DNA of 64,000 nucleotides from Achromobacter sp. UMC71 (GTDB taxonomy: Bacteria; Pseudomonadota; Gammaproteobacteria; Burkholderiales; Burkholderiaceae_B), in the NCBI RefSeq assembly GCF_014170305.1, contig NZ_LZZT01000047.1, forward strand, positions 124,001 to 188,000. Direction: 5' to 3'. The notes below the pieces were generated by a model, which was given only the letters and a program-made list of their open reading frames with translations, was not told where the DNA came from and did no database searches. Each line of letters begins with the position of its first letter. The stretch's first letter is position 1. The position numbers were made by a program, and so were the translations under genes. Shown here one piece after another: positions 53,075 to 64,000 of this stretch.

Positions 53075-53126
53075 TGCTACTTCGTACTGCTACTTCGTAC
53101 AGCTACTTCGTACAGCTACTACGACT
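53075..53126. repeat. tandem array of four 13-bp units, CWGCTACTTCGTA
   Basis: Copies at 53075, 53088, 53101 and 53114; the first two are identical, the third differs at one base and the fourth is degenerate. The array lies in the long 3' UTR of the DUF4148 gene. CTACTGCTACTGCGACTGCT at 53151-53170 continues a looser triplet-like pattern. I see no gene in 52888-53243. Confidence 0.9.
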
Positions 53127-53243
53127 TTCCACAGGGACTGCTTTTACATCTACTGCTACTGCGACTGCTCCGCCGCTGTCGCCGGAAAAAACCGGCCCCA
53201 AGCCATGATGCCGCCTGAGGCCGGCCGGGCTACAGCAAGCAGC

Positions 53244-53633
53244 TCACCGGGTGATCGGCGGGTACTCGAGTTCGCCGAACGTGTACTGGCCGCTAGCCTT
53301 GGCTTGCGCGAGTTCTTGCTGGACTTCGGCGCGCGACTTGGCGCTGGCCGAGGCCGCCTTGACGGGCGGGTATTGCAGTTCACCGAAGGTGTATTCGCCG
53401 CTGGTCTTGGCTTGTTGCAGCTGGGCTTGCACTTCTTGCGAGCTCAGGCTGGTGGTCTGGGGCAGGGCGGGCGGGTAACCTTCTTCACCGAAGGTGTATT
53501 GGCCGCTGATCTTGGCTTGTTGCAGCTCGGCGGCGACCTGGGCGCTCGTCTTGCCTTGTTCAACGCCGGCGGCTTGGGCGCCAGCGCCAACCAGGGCTAG
53601 GGAAATCAGCAGGGTAGTTGTCAGGGTTTTCAT
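53244..53633 (-). CDS. DUF4148 exported protein with three repeats
   Basis: A 129-residue exported protein. The signal peptide is MKTLTTTLLISLALVGAGAQ ending near QA-AG. The mature part is three copies of a roughly 35-residue unit ending in QQAKISGQYTFGEEGYPP, QQAKTSGEYTFGELQYPP and AQAKASGQYTFGELEYPP. DUF4148 proteins are typical of Burkholderiales; function unknown. GGAGG lies 5 nt before the ATG at 53633, favouring it over an earlier in-frame start. Confidence 0.88.
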   Translation of the reverse strand: MKTLTTTLLISLALVGAGAQAAGVEQGKTSAQVAAELQQAKISGQYTFGEEGYPPALPQTTSLSSQEVQAQLQQAKTSGEYTFGELQYPPVKAASASAKSRAEVQQELAQAKASGQYTFGELEYPPITR

Positions 53634-53793
53634 AATGACCTCCAATTCGTTTTAAGCGGGGCCGAATCCGGCGGCCCTCCGTCGTGGTTCGTTGTTTGTT
53701 CCCGATGACTGAATTGTGCGCGTCATCTCACCTGGGATAAACCCGCATATCTTGAAAACATCTTTCCAAATAGCCGTGTAATCCATCTGTTAT

Positions 53794-53805
53794 GGAGATA
53801 TCTCC
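53794..53805. promoter_or_regulatory. perfect 12-bp palindrome GGAGATATCTCC
   Basis: The palindrome lies in the 292-bp AT-richer gap between the DUF4148 start and the M16 gene stop, about 160 bp upstream of DUF4148. It may be an operator for that gene. Nothing else in the gap is recognisable apart from the M16 terminator. Confidence 0.35.
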
Positions 53806-53874
53806 CCGTAAATGGCATGGTCTCTCCGGCCGAAGCGACGAAGGGGGAGTAAAGGGACAAAGCGAGCGCCCATG

Positions 53875-53899
53875 AAAAAGCCCCTGCCGGGGCAGGGGC
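53875..53899 (-). terminator. terminator of the M16 protease gene
   Basis: GCCCCTGCC/GGCAGGGGC stem; on the minus strand it ends in TTTTT, 27 bp after the stop codon. Confidence 0.87.
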
Positions 53900-53925
53900 C
53901 TGGGACGCCGCGGGGCGTCAGCGCA

Positions 53926-56679
<2,754 letters not shown>

Positions 56680-56786
56680 GGCGGACTATTCCTTTGGCAT
56701 GGCAGAATCCGTTGGAGTGTATACGGTGGGAATGGTTCAGGGGCGCGCCCCGGCCCGCCACGCCGTCGTTCCATCAGGAATCGAAC

Positions 56787-57386
56787 ATGTCCTTATCACT
56801 GGAAATCGAAACCCCGCGCCTGGTGCTGCGCCAATGGCTGGCAGCCGACCGCAAGCCGTTCGCCGACATGAACACGGACCCGCGGGTGACGCAATTCCTG
56901 CTGCCCATGACCGCCCAGGAAAGCGATGCGCTGGCCGACCGCCTGGCCGCGGGTATCGATGAATACGGCTGGGGCTTCTGGGCGGTAGAAGCGCCCGGGG
57001 TGGCGCCGTTCATCGGTTTCGTGGGACTGAAGGCCCTGGCGCCGTCGTTGCCGTTTGCGCCCGGCGTGGAAATCGGCTGGCGCCTGGCGCAGCCCTATTG
57101 GGGCAAGGGCTACGCCGGCGAGGCCGCGCAGGCCGCGTTGCGGGTGGGGTTCGAACAGGTCGGCCTGTCCGAGATCGTCTCGTTCACCGTGGTCGACAAC
57201 GCGCGCTCGCGCGCGGTGATGCGGCGGCTGGGCATGCGCGAAGACCCGCAACGCTTCGATCATCCCGCGGTGCCGGACGGCCATCCGCTGAAGGCCCATG
57301 TCCTGTACCGGTTGGATCGCGACACCTGGCGGGCCGAAAAAAACGGTGACGCGGATAACGGCGTGGCGCCGGTTGCGGCGGCATAA
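56787..57386 (+). CDS. RimJ/RimL-type GNAT acetyltransferase
   Basis: A 199-residue GNAT. The start MSLSLEIETPRLVLRQW is the typical RimJ/RimL-like beginning. VEIGWRLAQPYWGKGYAGEA followed by AQAALRVGFEQVGLSEIVSF is the acetyl-CoA loop, and NARSRAVMRRLGMRED closes it. Substrate unknown; many of this group act on small molecules or protein N-termini. The upstream in-frame extension overlaps the divergent M16 start and is rejected. Confidence 0.9.
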   Translation: MSLSLEIETPRLVLRQWLAADRKPFADMNTDPRVTQFLLPMTAQESDALADRLAAGIDEYGWGFWAVEAPGVAPFIGFVGLKALAPSLPFAPGVEIGWRLAQPYWGKGYAGEAAQAALRVGFEQVGLSEIVSFTVVDNARSRAVMRRLGMREDPQRFDHPAVPDGHPLKAHVLYRLDRDTWRAEKNGDADNGVAPVAAA

Positions 57387-57681
57387 GCGGCGCAAAGCCG
57401 CGCCAATATGCAATGTTGCGGTGCAATGTCCTGGCGTGGCAACGCGGATTTGAGATCGGAGCGGGCGCGGGTGTAAGCTTCCTAGGACGTAGTTGATGTT
57501 GCCGACGGGATGCGCGACAGCCGTCTACAGGCTTCCCGTCCAACGCCAGCCGCCGCCTCGGCGGGCTGCGAGACCGGCCATTCGCCGGATCCCGGCCGTT
57601 GCCCCGCAGGCGACGACGGTGCTTGTCGTTCGCGCCTTCGCCGCCGGCATCCTGCCGGCGCATCTTTCGGAGGAACGACCC

Positions 57682-58062
57682 ATGCTGACCGAGATCGTCA
57701 CGCGTGCTTTGTCCCAATTGACCGGCAGCCCCATGAGCGGCGACCGCATCAAAGGACAGTTTCAGTACGCCTATGCCAGTGATGACGGCCAATTCGTGGC
57801 CATTTTGACCCATGACATGACCACTTACGTGGTGGACCTGAGCACGCAGCGTTACTTCGCCGAGTGTGGCGGTTCGCCCAGGGGCTTTGCGGGGCATGTG
57901 CTCGAGATGGAGGGTGCCGCGGCGCGCCAGCATCCCTGGCCCGCCGCCAACGACCTGTTTGACCTGGACATGGATGCGGACGAACTGTCCTGGCACCAGT
58001 GCCCCGGCATGCGCGGCAACGCCGACGCCGCCAACCGATCTGTGGAGAGCCGCGCCGCCTGA
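57682..58062 (+). CDS. hypothetical protein
   Basis: A 126-residue soluble acidic protein that I do not recognise. It starts MLTEIVTRALSQLTGSPMSG, with GQFQYAYASDDGQFVAILTH and YVVDLSTQRYFAECGGSPRG; the C-terminal 40 residues look disordered. GGAGG precedes the ATG at 57682. It has an unusually long untranslated upstream stretch (57387-57681) containing a CGCCGGC/GCCGGCG hairpin (57642-57660) next to the ribosome-binding site, and a strong terminator follows. Both suggest an independent regulated transcript. Confidence 0.65.
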   Translation: MLTEIVTRALSQLTGSPMSGDRIKGQFQYAYASDDGQFVAILTHDMTTYVVDLSTQRYFAECGGSPRGFAGHVLEMEGAAARQHPWPAANDLFDLDMDADELSWHQCPGMRGNADAANRSVESRAA

Positions 58063-58092
58063 GAGTGGCCAGAAGCGGCAGTACCCTCACTG

Positions 58093-58119
58093 AACCGGCG
58101 GGCATCGCCGGTTTTTTTT
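58093..58119 (+). terminator. rho-independent terminator
   Basis: AACCGGCG-GGCAT-CGCCGGTT followed by a run of T to 58119, 30 bp after the hypothetical gene. Confidence 0.93.
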
Positions 58120-58157
58120 ATGGCGGCGGCGCTGCCCGGCTGGCTACAATTCGCGCC

Positions 58158-58715
58158 ATGACTACGCCCGCTGATATCGGCGCCCCGGACGGCGCCACCC
58201 TGGTCGACTGCACGCACGCGCGTCACGCGGACCAGATTCTTGCCATCTTCAACGACGCCATCGCCACGTCGACGGCCCTGTACGACTACAAGCCGCGGCC
58301 GCCCGAGTCGATGCTGGGCTGGTTCCAGGCCAAGGCCAACGGCGGCTTTCCGGTAGTGGGGTTCGAGAACGCGGCGGGCGAGTTGATGGCCTTCGCCAGC
58401 TATGGCACGTTCCGCGCCTGGCCGGCCTACAAATACTCGGTCGAGCATTCCGTCTACGTGGACGGACGTTTCCGTGGAATGGGCCTGGGCGAGGCGATGA
58501 TGCGCGTGTTGATCGAGCGCGCCCGCGCCAACCAGGTGCACTTGATGATCGGCGGCATCGACGCGGCCAATCAGGGCAGCATCCGGCTGCACGAAAAGCT
58601 GGGCTTCACCCATTCGGGCACCATCCGCGAGGCGGGCTTCAAGTTTGGCCGCTGGCTGGACCTGGCGTTCTACCAGCTGACGCTGGACACGCCCGCGGAG
58701 CCGGTGGACGGCTGA
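58158..58715 (+). CDS. phosphinothricin/methionine-sulfone type GNAT acetyltransferase
   Basis: A 185-residue GNAT of the Pat/Bar/MnaT group. Signatures are IFNDAIATSTALYDYKPRPP, YGTFRAWPAYKYSVEHSVYV, DGRFRGMGLGEAMMRVLIER and GGIDAANQGSIRLHEKLGFT, ending with GREAGFKFGRWLDLAFYQL-type residues (here IREAGFKFGRWLDLAFYQL). Members acetylate phosphinothricin, methionine sulfoximine or related amino acids. It converges with the VWA gene with only one base between the stops. Confidence 0.9.
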   Translation: MTTPADIGAPDGATLVDCTHARHADQILAIFNDAIATSTALYDYKPRPPESMLGWFQAKANGGFPVVGFENAAGELMAFASYGTFRAWPAYKYSVEHSVYVDGRFRGMGLGEAMMRVLIERARANQVHLMIGGIDAANQGSIRLHEKLGFTHSGTIREAGFKFGRWLDLAFYQLTLDTPAEPVDG

Positions 58716-58716
58716 G

Positions 58717-59889
58717 CTACTTCGACAATACCCGCATCGCTTGTTCCAGGCCCGCCACCGTGACCGGGTACATGCGGTCCTGCATGATGTCGCGCATCAG
58801 TGCGATGGACTGGCGGTATTGCCAGGACGCCGTGGGCTCGGGATTGAGCCAGACGGATTTGGGCCACGCGTCCAGCAGGCGGCGCATCCATTGCGCGCCG
58901 GGCTCCTGGTTGTAGTGCTCTACCGAGCCTCCCGGCCGCAGGATTTCGTAGGGGCTCATGGTGGCGTCGCCGACGATGATCAGGCGCCAGTCCGGGTTGT
59001 ACTTGCGCAGCACGTCCCAGGTGTCGAAACGCTCGTTCTGGCGCCGGCGGTTGCTTTGCCACAGGCTTTCGTAGGGGCAGTTGTGGAAGTAGTAGACCTC
59101 GAGATTGCGGAATTCGCTGCGGGCCGCTGAAAACAGTTCCTCGACTCGGCCGATGTGGTCGTCCATGCTGCCGCCCACGTCCAGCAGCATCAGCACCTTC
59201 ACGGTGTTGTGGCGCTCGGGGACCATGCGCAAGTCCAGATGGCCGGCGTTGCGGGCTGTGCTGGCGATGGTGTCGTCCAGGTCGAGCTCGAGCTCGGCGC
59301 CTTGCCGCGCGAAACGGCGCAAACGGCGCAGCGCGACCTTGAAATTACGCGTGCCCAGTTCGACCTGATCGTCGTAGTCTTTGAACTGGCGCATGTCCCA
59401 GACCTTGACCGCGCTACGGTTGCCGGCCGACTGGCCGCCCACGCGGATGCCTTCCGGGTGGTAGCCGCCATTGCCGAACGGCGAGGTGCCGCCGGTGCCG
59501 ATCCATTTGCTGCCCCCCGCATGGCGTTCCTTCTGTTCTTCCATGCGTTCCTTGAAAAGCGCCATCAGCTTGTCCCAGCCGTGCTTTTCGATCGCGGCCT
59601 TTTCTTCCGGCGACAGGCTTTTCTCGAACTGCTTGATGAGCCAGTCCAGCGGGATGTCCTTGCCGGCCGGCAACGCTGCCTCGATGCCCTTGTAGTAGGC
59701 GCCGAAGGCTTTGTCGTAGCGGTCGTAGAGCGATTCGTCCTTGACCAGCGTGGCGCGGGCAAGGAAGTAGAAGTCGTCCAGCGTGGGCGTCATCAGGTCC
59801 TGGCGCAGCGCATCCACGAGCGTCAGGTATTCCTGCACCGAGACGGGCAGCTTGTGGGCCCGCAGGTGGTAGAAGAAGTCGATCAGCAT
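58717..59889 (-). CDS. VWA-domain (CoxE/ViaA-like) protein paired with a MoxR ATPase
   Basis: A 390-residue protein with a helical N-terminal half and a C-terminal von Willebrand A domain. The MIDAS loop is MLLDVGGSMDDHIG (DxGxS, with Gly at the variable place), followed by YYFHNCPYESLWQS and LIIVGDATMSPYEIL. Such proteins work with a MoxR AAA+ ATPase as a metal-dependent chaperone pair. The MoxR gene lies 25 bp upstream. The client is unknown; no oxidase or metal enzyme gene is adjacent. Confidence 0.9.
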   Translation of the reverse strand: MLIDFFYHLRAHKLPVSVQEYLTLVDALRQDLMTPTLDDFYFLARATLVKDESLYDRYDKAFGAYYKGIEAALPAGKDIPLDWLIKQFEKSLSPEEKAAIEKHGWDKLMALFKERMEEQKERHAGGSKWIGTGGTSPFGNGGYHPEGIRVGGQSAGNRSAVKVWDMRQFKDYDDQVELGTRNFKVALRRLRRFARQGAELELDLDDTIASTARNAGHLDLRMVPERHNTVKVLMLLDVGGSMDDHIGRVEELFSAARSEFRNLEVYYFHNCPYESLWQSNRRRQNERFDTWDVLRKYNPDWRLIIVGDATMSPYEILRPGGSVEHYNQEPGAQWMRRLLDAWPKSVWLNPEPTASWQYRQSIALMRDIMQDRMYPVTVAGLEQAMRVLSK

Positions 59890-59914
59890 GGGTGCCGCCG
59901 TGGGAGTGCCGCGG

Positions 59915-60796
59915 CTAGCGGCGTGGCGCGCCGCGGGTCATGGAGGCCAGCCGTTCGAGCAGGTGAACGTCTTGTTCGTTCTTGAGCAAGGCGCCGGCCA
60001 TGAGCGGCACCGCGGTAGCGGTGTGCGCGTCGATCTGGGCCGCGCTGACGTCTTCGGCCAGCAGCAGGCGCAGCCAGTCGAGCAGCTCGGAAGTGGACGG
60101 CTTTTTCTTCAGGCCGGGCGCATCGCGCAGGCTGAAGAAGGTGTCCAGCGCCGCGCGCAGCACGTCCTGCTTGAGTTCGGGGAAATGCACGCCCACGATC
60201 TCGCGCATGGTTTCGCGGTCGGGAAAGCGGATGTAATGGAAGAAGCAGCGACGCAGGAACGCGTCAGGCAGGTCTTTTTCGTTGTTGGACGTGATGATGA
60301 CCAGCGGCCGATGGCGCGCCGAGATCGTCTCGCGCGTTTCGTACACATGGAATTCCATGCGGTCCAGTTCGCGCAGCAGGTCGTTGGGGAATTCGATGTC
60401 GGCCTTGTCGATTTCGTCGATCAGCAGCACCACCGGCTGGTCGGCGTCGAAGGCTTGCCACAGCGTGCCTTGCACGATGTAGTTGCGGATGTCGCGGACC
60501 TTTTCGTCGCCCAGCTGCGAGTCGCGCAGGCGCGACACCGCGTCGTATTCGTACAGGCCCTGATGCGCCTTGGTGGTGGACTTGATGTGCCATTGCAGCA
60601 GCGGGCGGCCCAGCGCGCGCGCGACCTCTTCGGCCAGCATGGTCTTGCCGGTGCCGGGTTCGCCCTTGATCAGCAACGGGCGCTGCAGCGTGAGGGCGGC
60701 GTTGACGGCAAGCTTCAGATCGTCGGTGGCGACGTAGCTGTCGGTGCCATCGAAGCGGACAGGCGAGGCGAAAGGGGCGGGCTGGGCTGCGGACAT
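59915..60796 (-). CDS. MoxR-family AAA+ ATPase
   Basis: A 293-residue AAA+ protein of the MoxR group, which remodels protein complexes and often inserts metals or cofactors. Walker A is GEPGTGKT (45-52), Walker B VVLLIDEIDKADIEFPN, sensor 1 LVIITSNNEKDLPDAFLRRC and sensor 2 lies in the C-terminal helical lid (STSELLDWLRLLLAED). It is translated just before the VWA partner. The pair likely forms one transcript. Confidence 0.94.
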   Translation of the reverse strand: MSAAQPAPFASPVRFDGTDSYVATDDLKLAVNAALTLQRPLLIKGEPGTGKTMLAEEVARALGRPLLQWHIKSTTKAHQGLYEYDAVSRLRDSQLGDEKVRDIRNYIVQGTLWQAFDADQPVVLLIDEIDKADIEFPNDLLRELDRMEFHVYETRETISARHRPLVIITSNNEKDLPDAFLRRCFFHYIRFPDRETMREIVGVHFPELKQDVLRAALDTFFSLRDAPGLKKKPSTSELLDWLRLLLAEDVSAAQIDAHTATAVPLMAGALLKNEQDVHLLERLASMTRGAPRR

Positions 60797-60926
60797 GGAT
60801 CGGCGGGCTTCTCGGGGTTGACGGGGATCAAGACCATCTTAAGGTATTAATCCTGAGCAATTATCGTACAATCAGGCGGTTTTGCAGTTGGGTTCGACCC
60901 GCAACGTGTTTGCCGGGGGCCTTTTC

Positions 60927-60947
60927 GTGTGAGCAGGCCCTAGTCCC
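60927..60947. repeat. dispersed 21-bp intergenic repeat, copy 2
   Basis: The 21 bases containing GTGAGCAGGCCCTAGTCCC match 41197-41217 with one mismatch. This copy lies 27 bp before the first cytochrome c gene. Confidence 0.8.
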
Positions 60948-60974
60948 TAAGCCATACCAAGAAGAGCCATCCCA

Positions 60975-61328
60975 ATGAAGTTGCGATTCTCTCTGAAGTA
61001 CACGGTTTCCGTGCTGGCCGCGTTGGCATCCTGTGCGATCGCCGGCCAGGCATATGCTGCAGATGCAGCGCCGGTCGGTAATGTCCAGAACGCCCGCGAC
61101 AAAGTGTCCATGTGCATCGGTTGCCATGGCATCGAAGGCTACAAAGCGACTTTCCCCGAGCTTTACCACGTTCCGATGATCGCTGGCCAGAACGCCAAAT
61201 ACATCGAAACCGCCCTCAACGAGTACAAGAAAGGCGCGCGCAGCCATCCCACGATGGACGCCATTGCCGGCAGCCTGTCCGACCAGGACATCGCCGATCT
61301 GGCCGCGTACTACTCGAATCTGAAATAA
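60975..61328 (+). CDS. class I cytochrome c (c553/c4-like), first of a pair
   Basis: A 117-residue periplasmic monohaem cytochrome. The signal peptide ends GQAYA-AD. The haem motif CIGCH is at 47-51, followed by GIEGYKATFPELYHVPMIAG and NEYKKGARSHPTMDAIAGSL with the likely axial Met. The closing SDQDIADLAAYYSNLK is the usual C-terminal helix. It shuttles electrons to oxidases or other acceptors. A second cytochrome starts 14 bp later; together they resemble the halves of a dihaem cytochrome c4. Confidence 0.93.
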   Translation: MKLRFSLKYTVSVLAALASCAIAGQAYAADAAPVGNVQNARDKVSMCIGCHGIEGYKATFPELYHVPMIAGQNAKYIETALNEYKKGARSHPTMDAIAGSLSDQDIADLAAYYSNLK

Positions 61329-61342
61329 CAGGGGGCAACAAC

Positions 61343-61705
61343 ATGAACCGCACCATGCTTGCCCTTGCGGGCGCAACGCTGGCCATTTCGGGCGCTGCCG
61401 CCCAGGCCCAGGACCTGACGGCCGGCAAGGCCGTTTTCGACAAATTCAATTGCGCCTCGTGCCACGGCGCCGACGCCAAGACGGCGGTGGATCCTGCCTA
61501 CCCGACGCTGGCCGGCCAGCACGCCGATTACCTGGTGCATGCGCTCAAGGCCTACCGCCGCGGCGCCTCGGGCAGTGCGGCCACGGCCAATGTGCGCAAG
61601 AACCCGATCATGGGCGCCTTCGCGACCCAGCTGTCCGACCAGGACATCAGCAACGTGGCCGCCTGGCTGGCCGCGCAGCCCAGCGACCTGGGCGTGCGCA
61701 AGTAA
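61343..61705 (+). CDS. class I cytochrome c (c553/c4-like), second of a pair
   Basis: A 120-residue periplasmic cytochrome. The signal peptide ends AQAQ-DL. The haem motif CASCH is at 37-41, with the segment DPAYPTLAGQHADYLVHALK and RKNPIMGAFATQLSDQDISN (axial Met region). GGGGG precedes the ATG at 61343. The two products share the pattern PxLAGQxxxYxxxxLxxY and are probably expressed together, ending at a strong terminator. Confidence 0.93.
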   Translation: MNRTMLALAGATLAISGAAAQAQDLTAGKAVFDKFNCASCHGADAKTAVDPAYPTLAGQHADYLVHALKAYRRGASGSAATANVRKNPIMGAFATQLSDQDISNVAAWLAAQPSDLGVRK

Positions 61706-61731
61706 GCAGCGCAACAGCCTGGCCGCTATTG

Positions 61732-61760
61732 AAAAACCCTCGGGCGACCGAGGGTTTTTT
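61732..61760 (+). terminator. terminator after the cytochrome pair
   Basis: AAAAACCCTCGG-GCGA-CCGAGGGTTTTTT, a long symmetrical stem that can also serve the convergent DUF1841 gene. Confidence 0.93.
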
Positions 61761-61812
61761 CATGGGCGGGGGGCTAGCCGGATGCGCCGCGGGAGCGGTG
61801 CGCCGGCAGGCC

Positions 61813-62253
61813 CTAGCGCTCGGCGCGCTGGCGGATCAGGTCGATGTAGGTGTCGCTGTCCAGCGGCGTGCCCAGGCGCTGAGCTTCCCAGACCACGCGA
61901 CCCAGGCATTCCATGATTTCGTGCGCGGCCTGGTGCGCGTCGGTGCGCGCCACCAGGCGCTGGTAGGCGCCGCGGATGCCCGGCGGGTGGTCGATCGACA
62001 ACTGCTCGGCGATGGCCAGGTGCATCGACAGGTGCAGGAAGGGGTTGGTGCGGCCCTTTTCCACGTCGTATTCCGCCGTCATGGCGTCTGGGCTTTCGAG
62101 GTCGCCGTGGTATTCCGGATGTTCGATGATCCAGTCCAGGGCCATGGCCTCGAGCGGGGTCAGGACCTCGTTGGCGCGGTGCTTGCGCCAGGTTTCGATG
62201 AAGAATTCGCGGACTTGGTCGCGGGAGGGGTTGAACATCTGGGGGGACGCCAT
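61813..62253 (-). CDS. DUF1841 family protein
   Basis: A 146-residue soluble helical protein of the DUF1841 type. It has [40 protein letters not shown] and [20 protein letters not shown] followed by [20 protein letters not shown]. His-rich helices ([23 protein letters not shown]) suggest a metal site. Function unknown. The start may be MASPQM (62253) or MFNPSR (62238); neither has a strong ribosome-binding site. It is divergent from icd. Confidence 0.85.
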   Translation of the reverse strand: MASPQMFNPSRDQVREFFIETWRKHRANEVLTPLEAMALDWIIEHPEYHGDLESPDAMTAEYDVEKGRTNPFLHLSMHLAIAEQLSIDHPPGIRGAYQRLVARTDAHQAAHEIMECLGRVVWEAQRLGTPLDSDTYIDLIRQRAER

Positions 62254-62440
62254 GCGGGCTATAGAGGGCTTTATTTTACCGCCCACGGCCGCCCTGGCCG
62301 CCCGGCGGCGCCAATGCGATATAGAATTGGTTGCTATCCGCTATCCAGTGCGCGTTTCGCCAGGCCGTGCGGCCCGCGGACCGCACGCCAGCCGATGCGG
62401 CGCGCGTGCAGAAAAACCACCCGGAGCAAATGGAGCATTC

Positions 62441-63697
<1,257 letters not shown>

Positions 63698-63721
63698 TCG
63701 AGGTCGCATTCGCGCACCATC

Positions 63722-63758
63722 AAAAAAGCCCGCAAGCCGCAAGGCCTGCGGGTTTTTT
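63722..63758. terminator. terminator after icd
   Basis: AAAAAAGCCCGCA and TGCGGGTTTTTT arms with a GCC/GGC inner pair; usable in both directions. Confidence 0.9.
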
Positions 63759-63918
63759 GACGCCGATTCTGCATAATCCTCAATAAGAAAATGAGGGAAG
63801 CCCTTATGCCGAGATGTGTATATGTAAGGTGAAGTTATTCAAATTGTGATTATTACAGCAGTATAATTCCCGCGTTTCCAATGCGGTATTCCCCTTTGCT
63901 CGGCTGATTTTCCGATAC

Positions 63919-64000
63919 ATGGCAACTCCTGCTTCCGATATGCCGCCTTACGATGCTCCGGCATGCGTCCGTGGCTTGCGCGACGCCAAGCGGATTGCGC
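63919..64000 (+). CDS. 5' end of a probable SIR2-family NAD-dependent deacylase
   Basis: Only 27 codons are in the window: MATPASDMPPYDAPACVRGL then RDAKRIA. The LRDAKRIA ending matches what precedes the first NAD-binding strand of sirtuins (normally followed by VxTGAGxS), but that motif lies outside the window. A TATAAT hexamer (63872-63877) is a plausible -10 with a poor -35. The call is tentative and another product is possible. Confidence 0.4.
   Translation, partial: MATPASDMPPYDAPACVRGLRDAKRIA

Noticed and set aside
63779-63797. CCTCA-N9-TGAGG inverted repeat after icd
   Set aside because: Five-base arms are too short to distinguish from chance and no regulator is nearby.

Overview
The window is a GC-rich, densely coded chromosomal segment of a betaproteobacterium of the order Burkholderiales, most likely Alcaligenaceae (Achromobacter or Bordetella). 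This rests on a Bug-type solute-binding receptor, a DUF4148 repeat protein, a Burkholderiales-type porin, a phasin, and the gene order dusB-fis-purH-ruvC-ruvA. The genus call is inference. Nearly everything is core housekeeping; I see no prophage, insertion sequence, CRISPR array or conjugative element.

Layout. 1-6920: ruvA (cut by the window edge), ruvC, purH, fis, dusB and ubiH on the minus strand, a small TM2-like membrane protein, and pepP. 7030-13464 is a divalent-cation block. A sigma70 promoter drives a yybP-ykoY (Mn2+) riboswitch ahead of a CaCA-family exchanger. A second promoter drives a long leader containing two candidate leader peptides, a stand-alone MgtC-C-terminus-like protein and a C-rich region ahead of the Mg2+ P-type ATPase mgtA, with a porin behind it. 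13551-25121: ctaG-like, galU, the M48 protease bepA, a YheT hydrolase, ilvE with a small zinc-ribbon protein, azlCD, rhlE, a thioredoxin-like protein, an EI24 membrane protein and a CinA-like protein. 25273-34680: an IclR regulator, Bug receptor, phasin, pyrD, the two N-degron transferases bpt and aat with a NUDIX hydrolase, a LysR regulator divergent from doxX, and several poorly known genes.

34790-40133 holds tRNA-Cys and three identical tRNA-Gly(GCC) genes. Among them lie an AhpD-like protein, a MocR regulator divergent from a GNAT/oxidoreductase pair, and two orphan immunity-like genes. 40134-45921: murB, dapB, bamE, fur, recN and nadK. 46063-52887 is the heat-shock locus hrcA-hemH-small gene-grpE-thioredoxin-like-dnaK-dnaJ, with two recognisable sigma32 promoters. 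53244-64000: a DUF4148 protein, an M16 protease, two GNAT enzymes, a MoxR/VWA pair, two small cytochromes c, a DUF1841 protein, icd and the start of a probable sirtuin.

The most unusual part is 8376-9498. Its order (promoter, 17-residue leader ORF whose stop codon lies inside a 12-bp RNA stem, small ACT-like protein, second leader ORF with an Asp-Pro-Glu-Pro core, C-rich untranslated region, mgtA) resembles the logic of enterobacterial mgtM/mgtP/mgtL leaders but is arranged differently. Other non-coding signals are two unrelated 4 x 13-bp tandem arrays, a 21-bp dispersed intergenic repeat, and operator-like repeats in the MocR, LysR, Bug and phasin intergenic regions. All functional calls come from reading the sequence; no database search was run.
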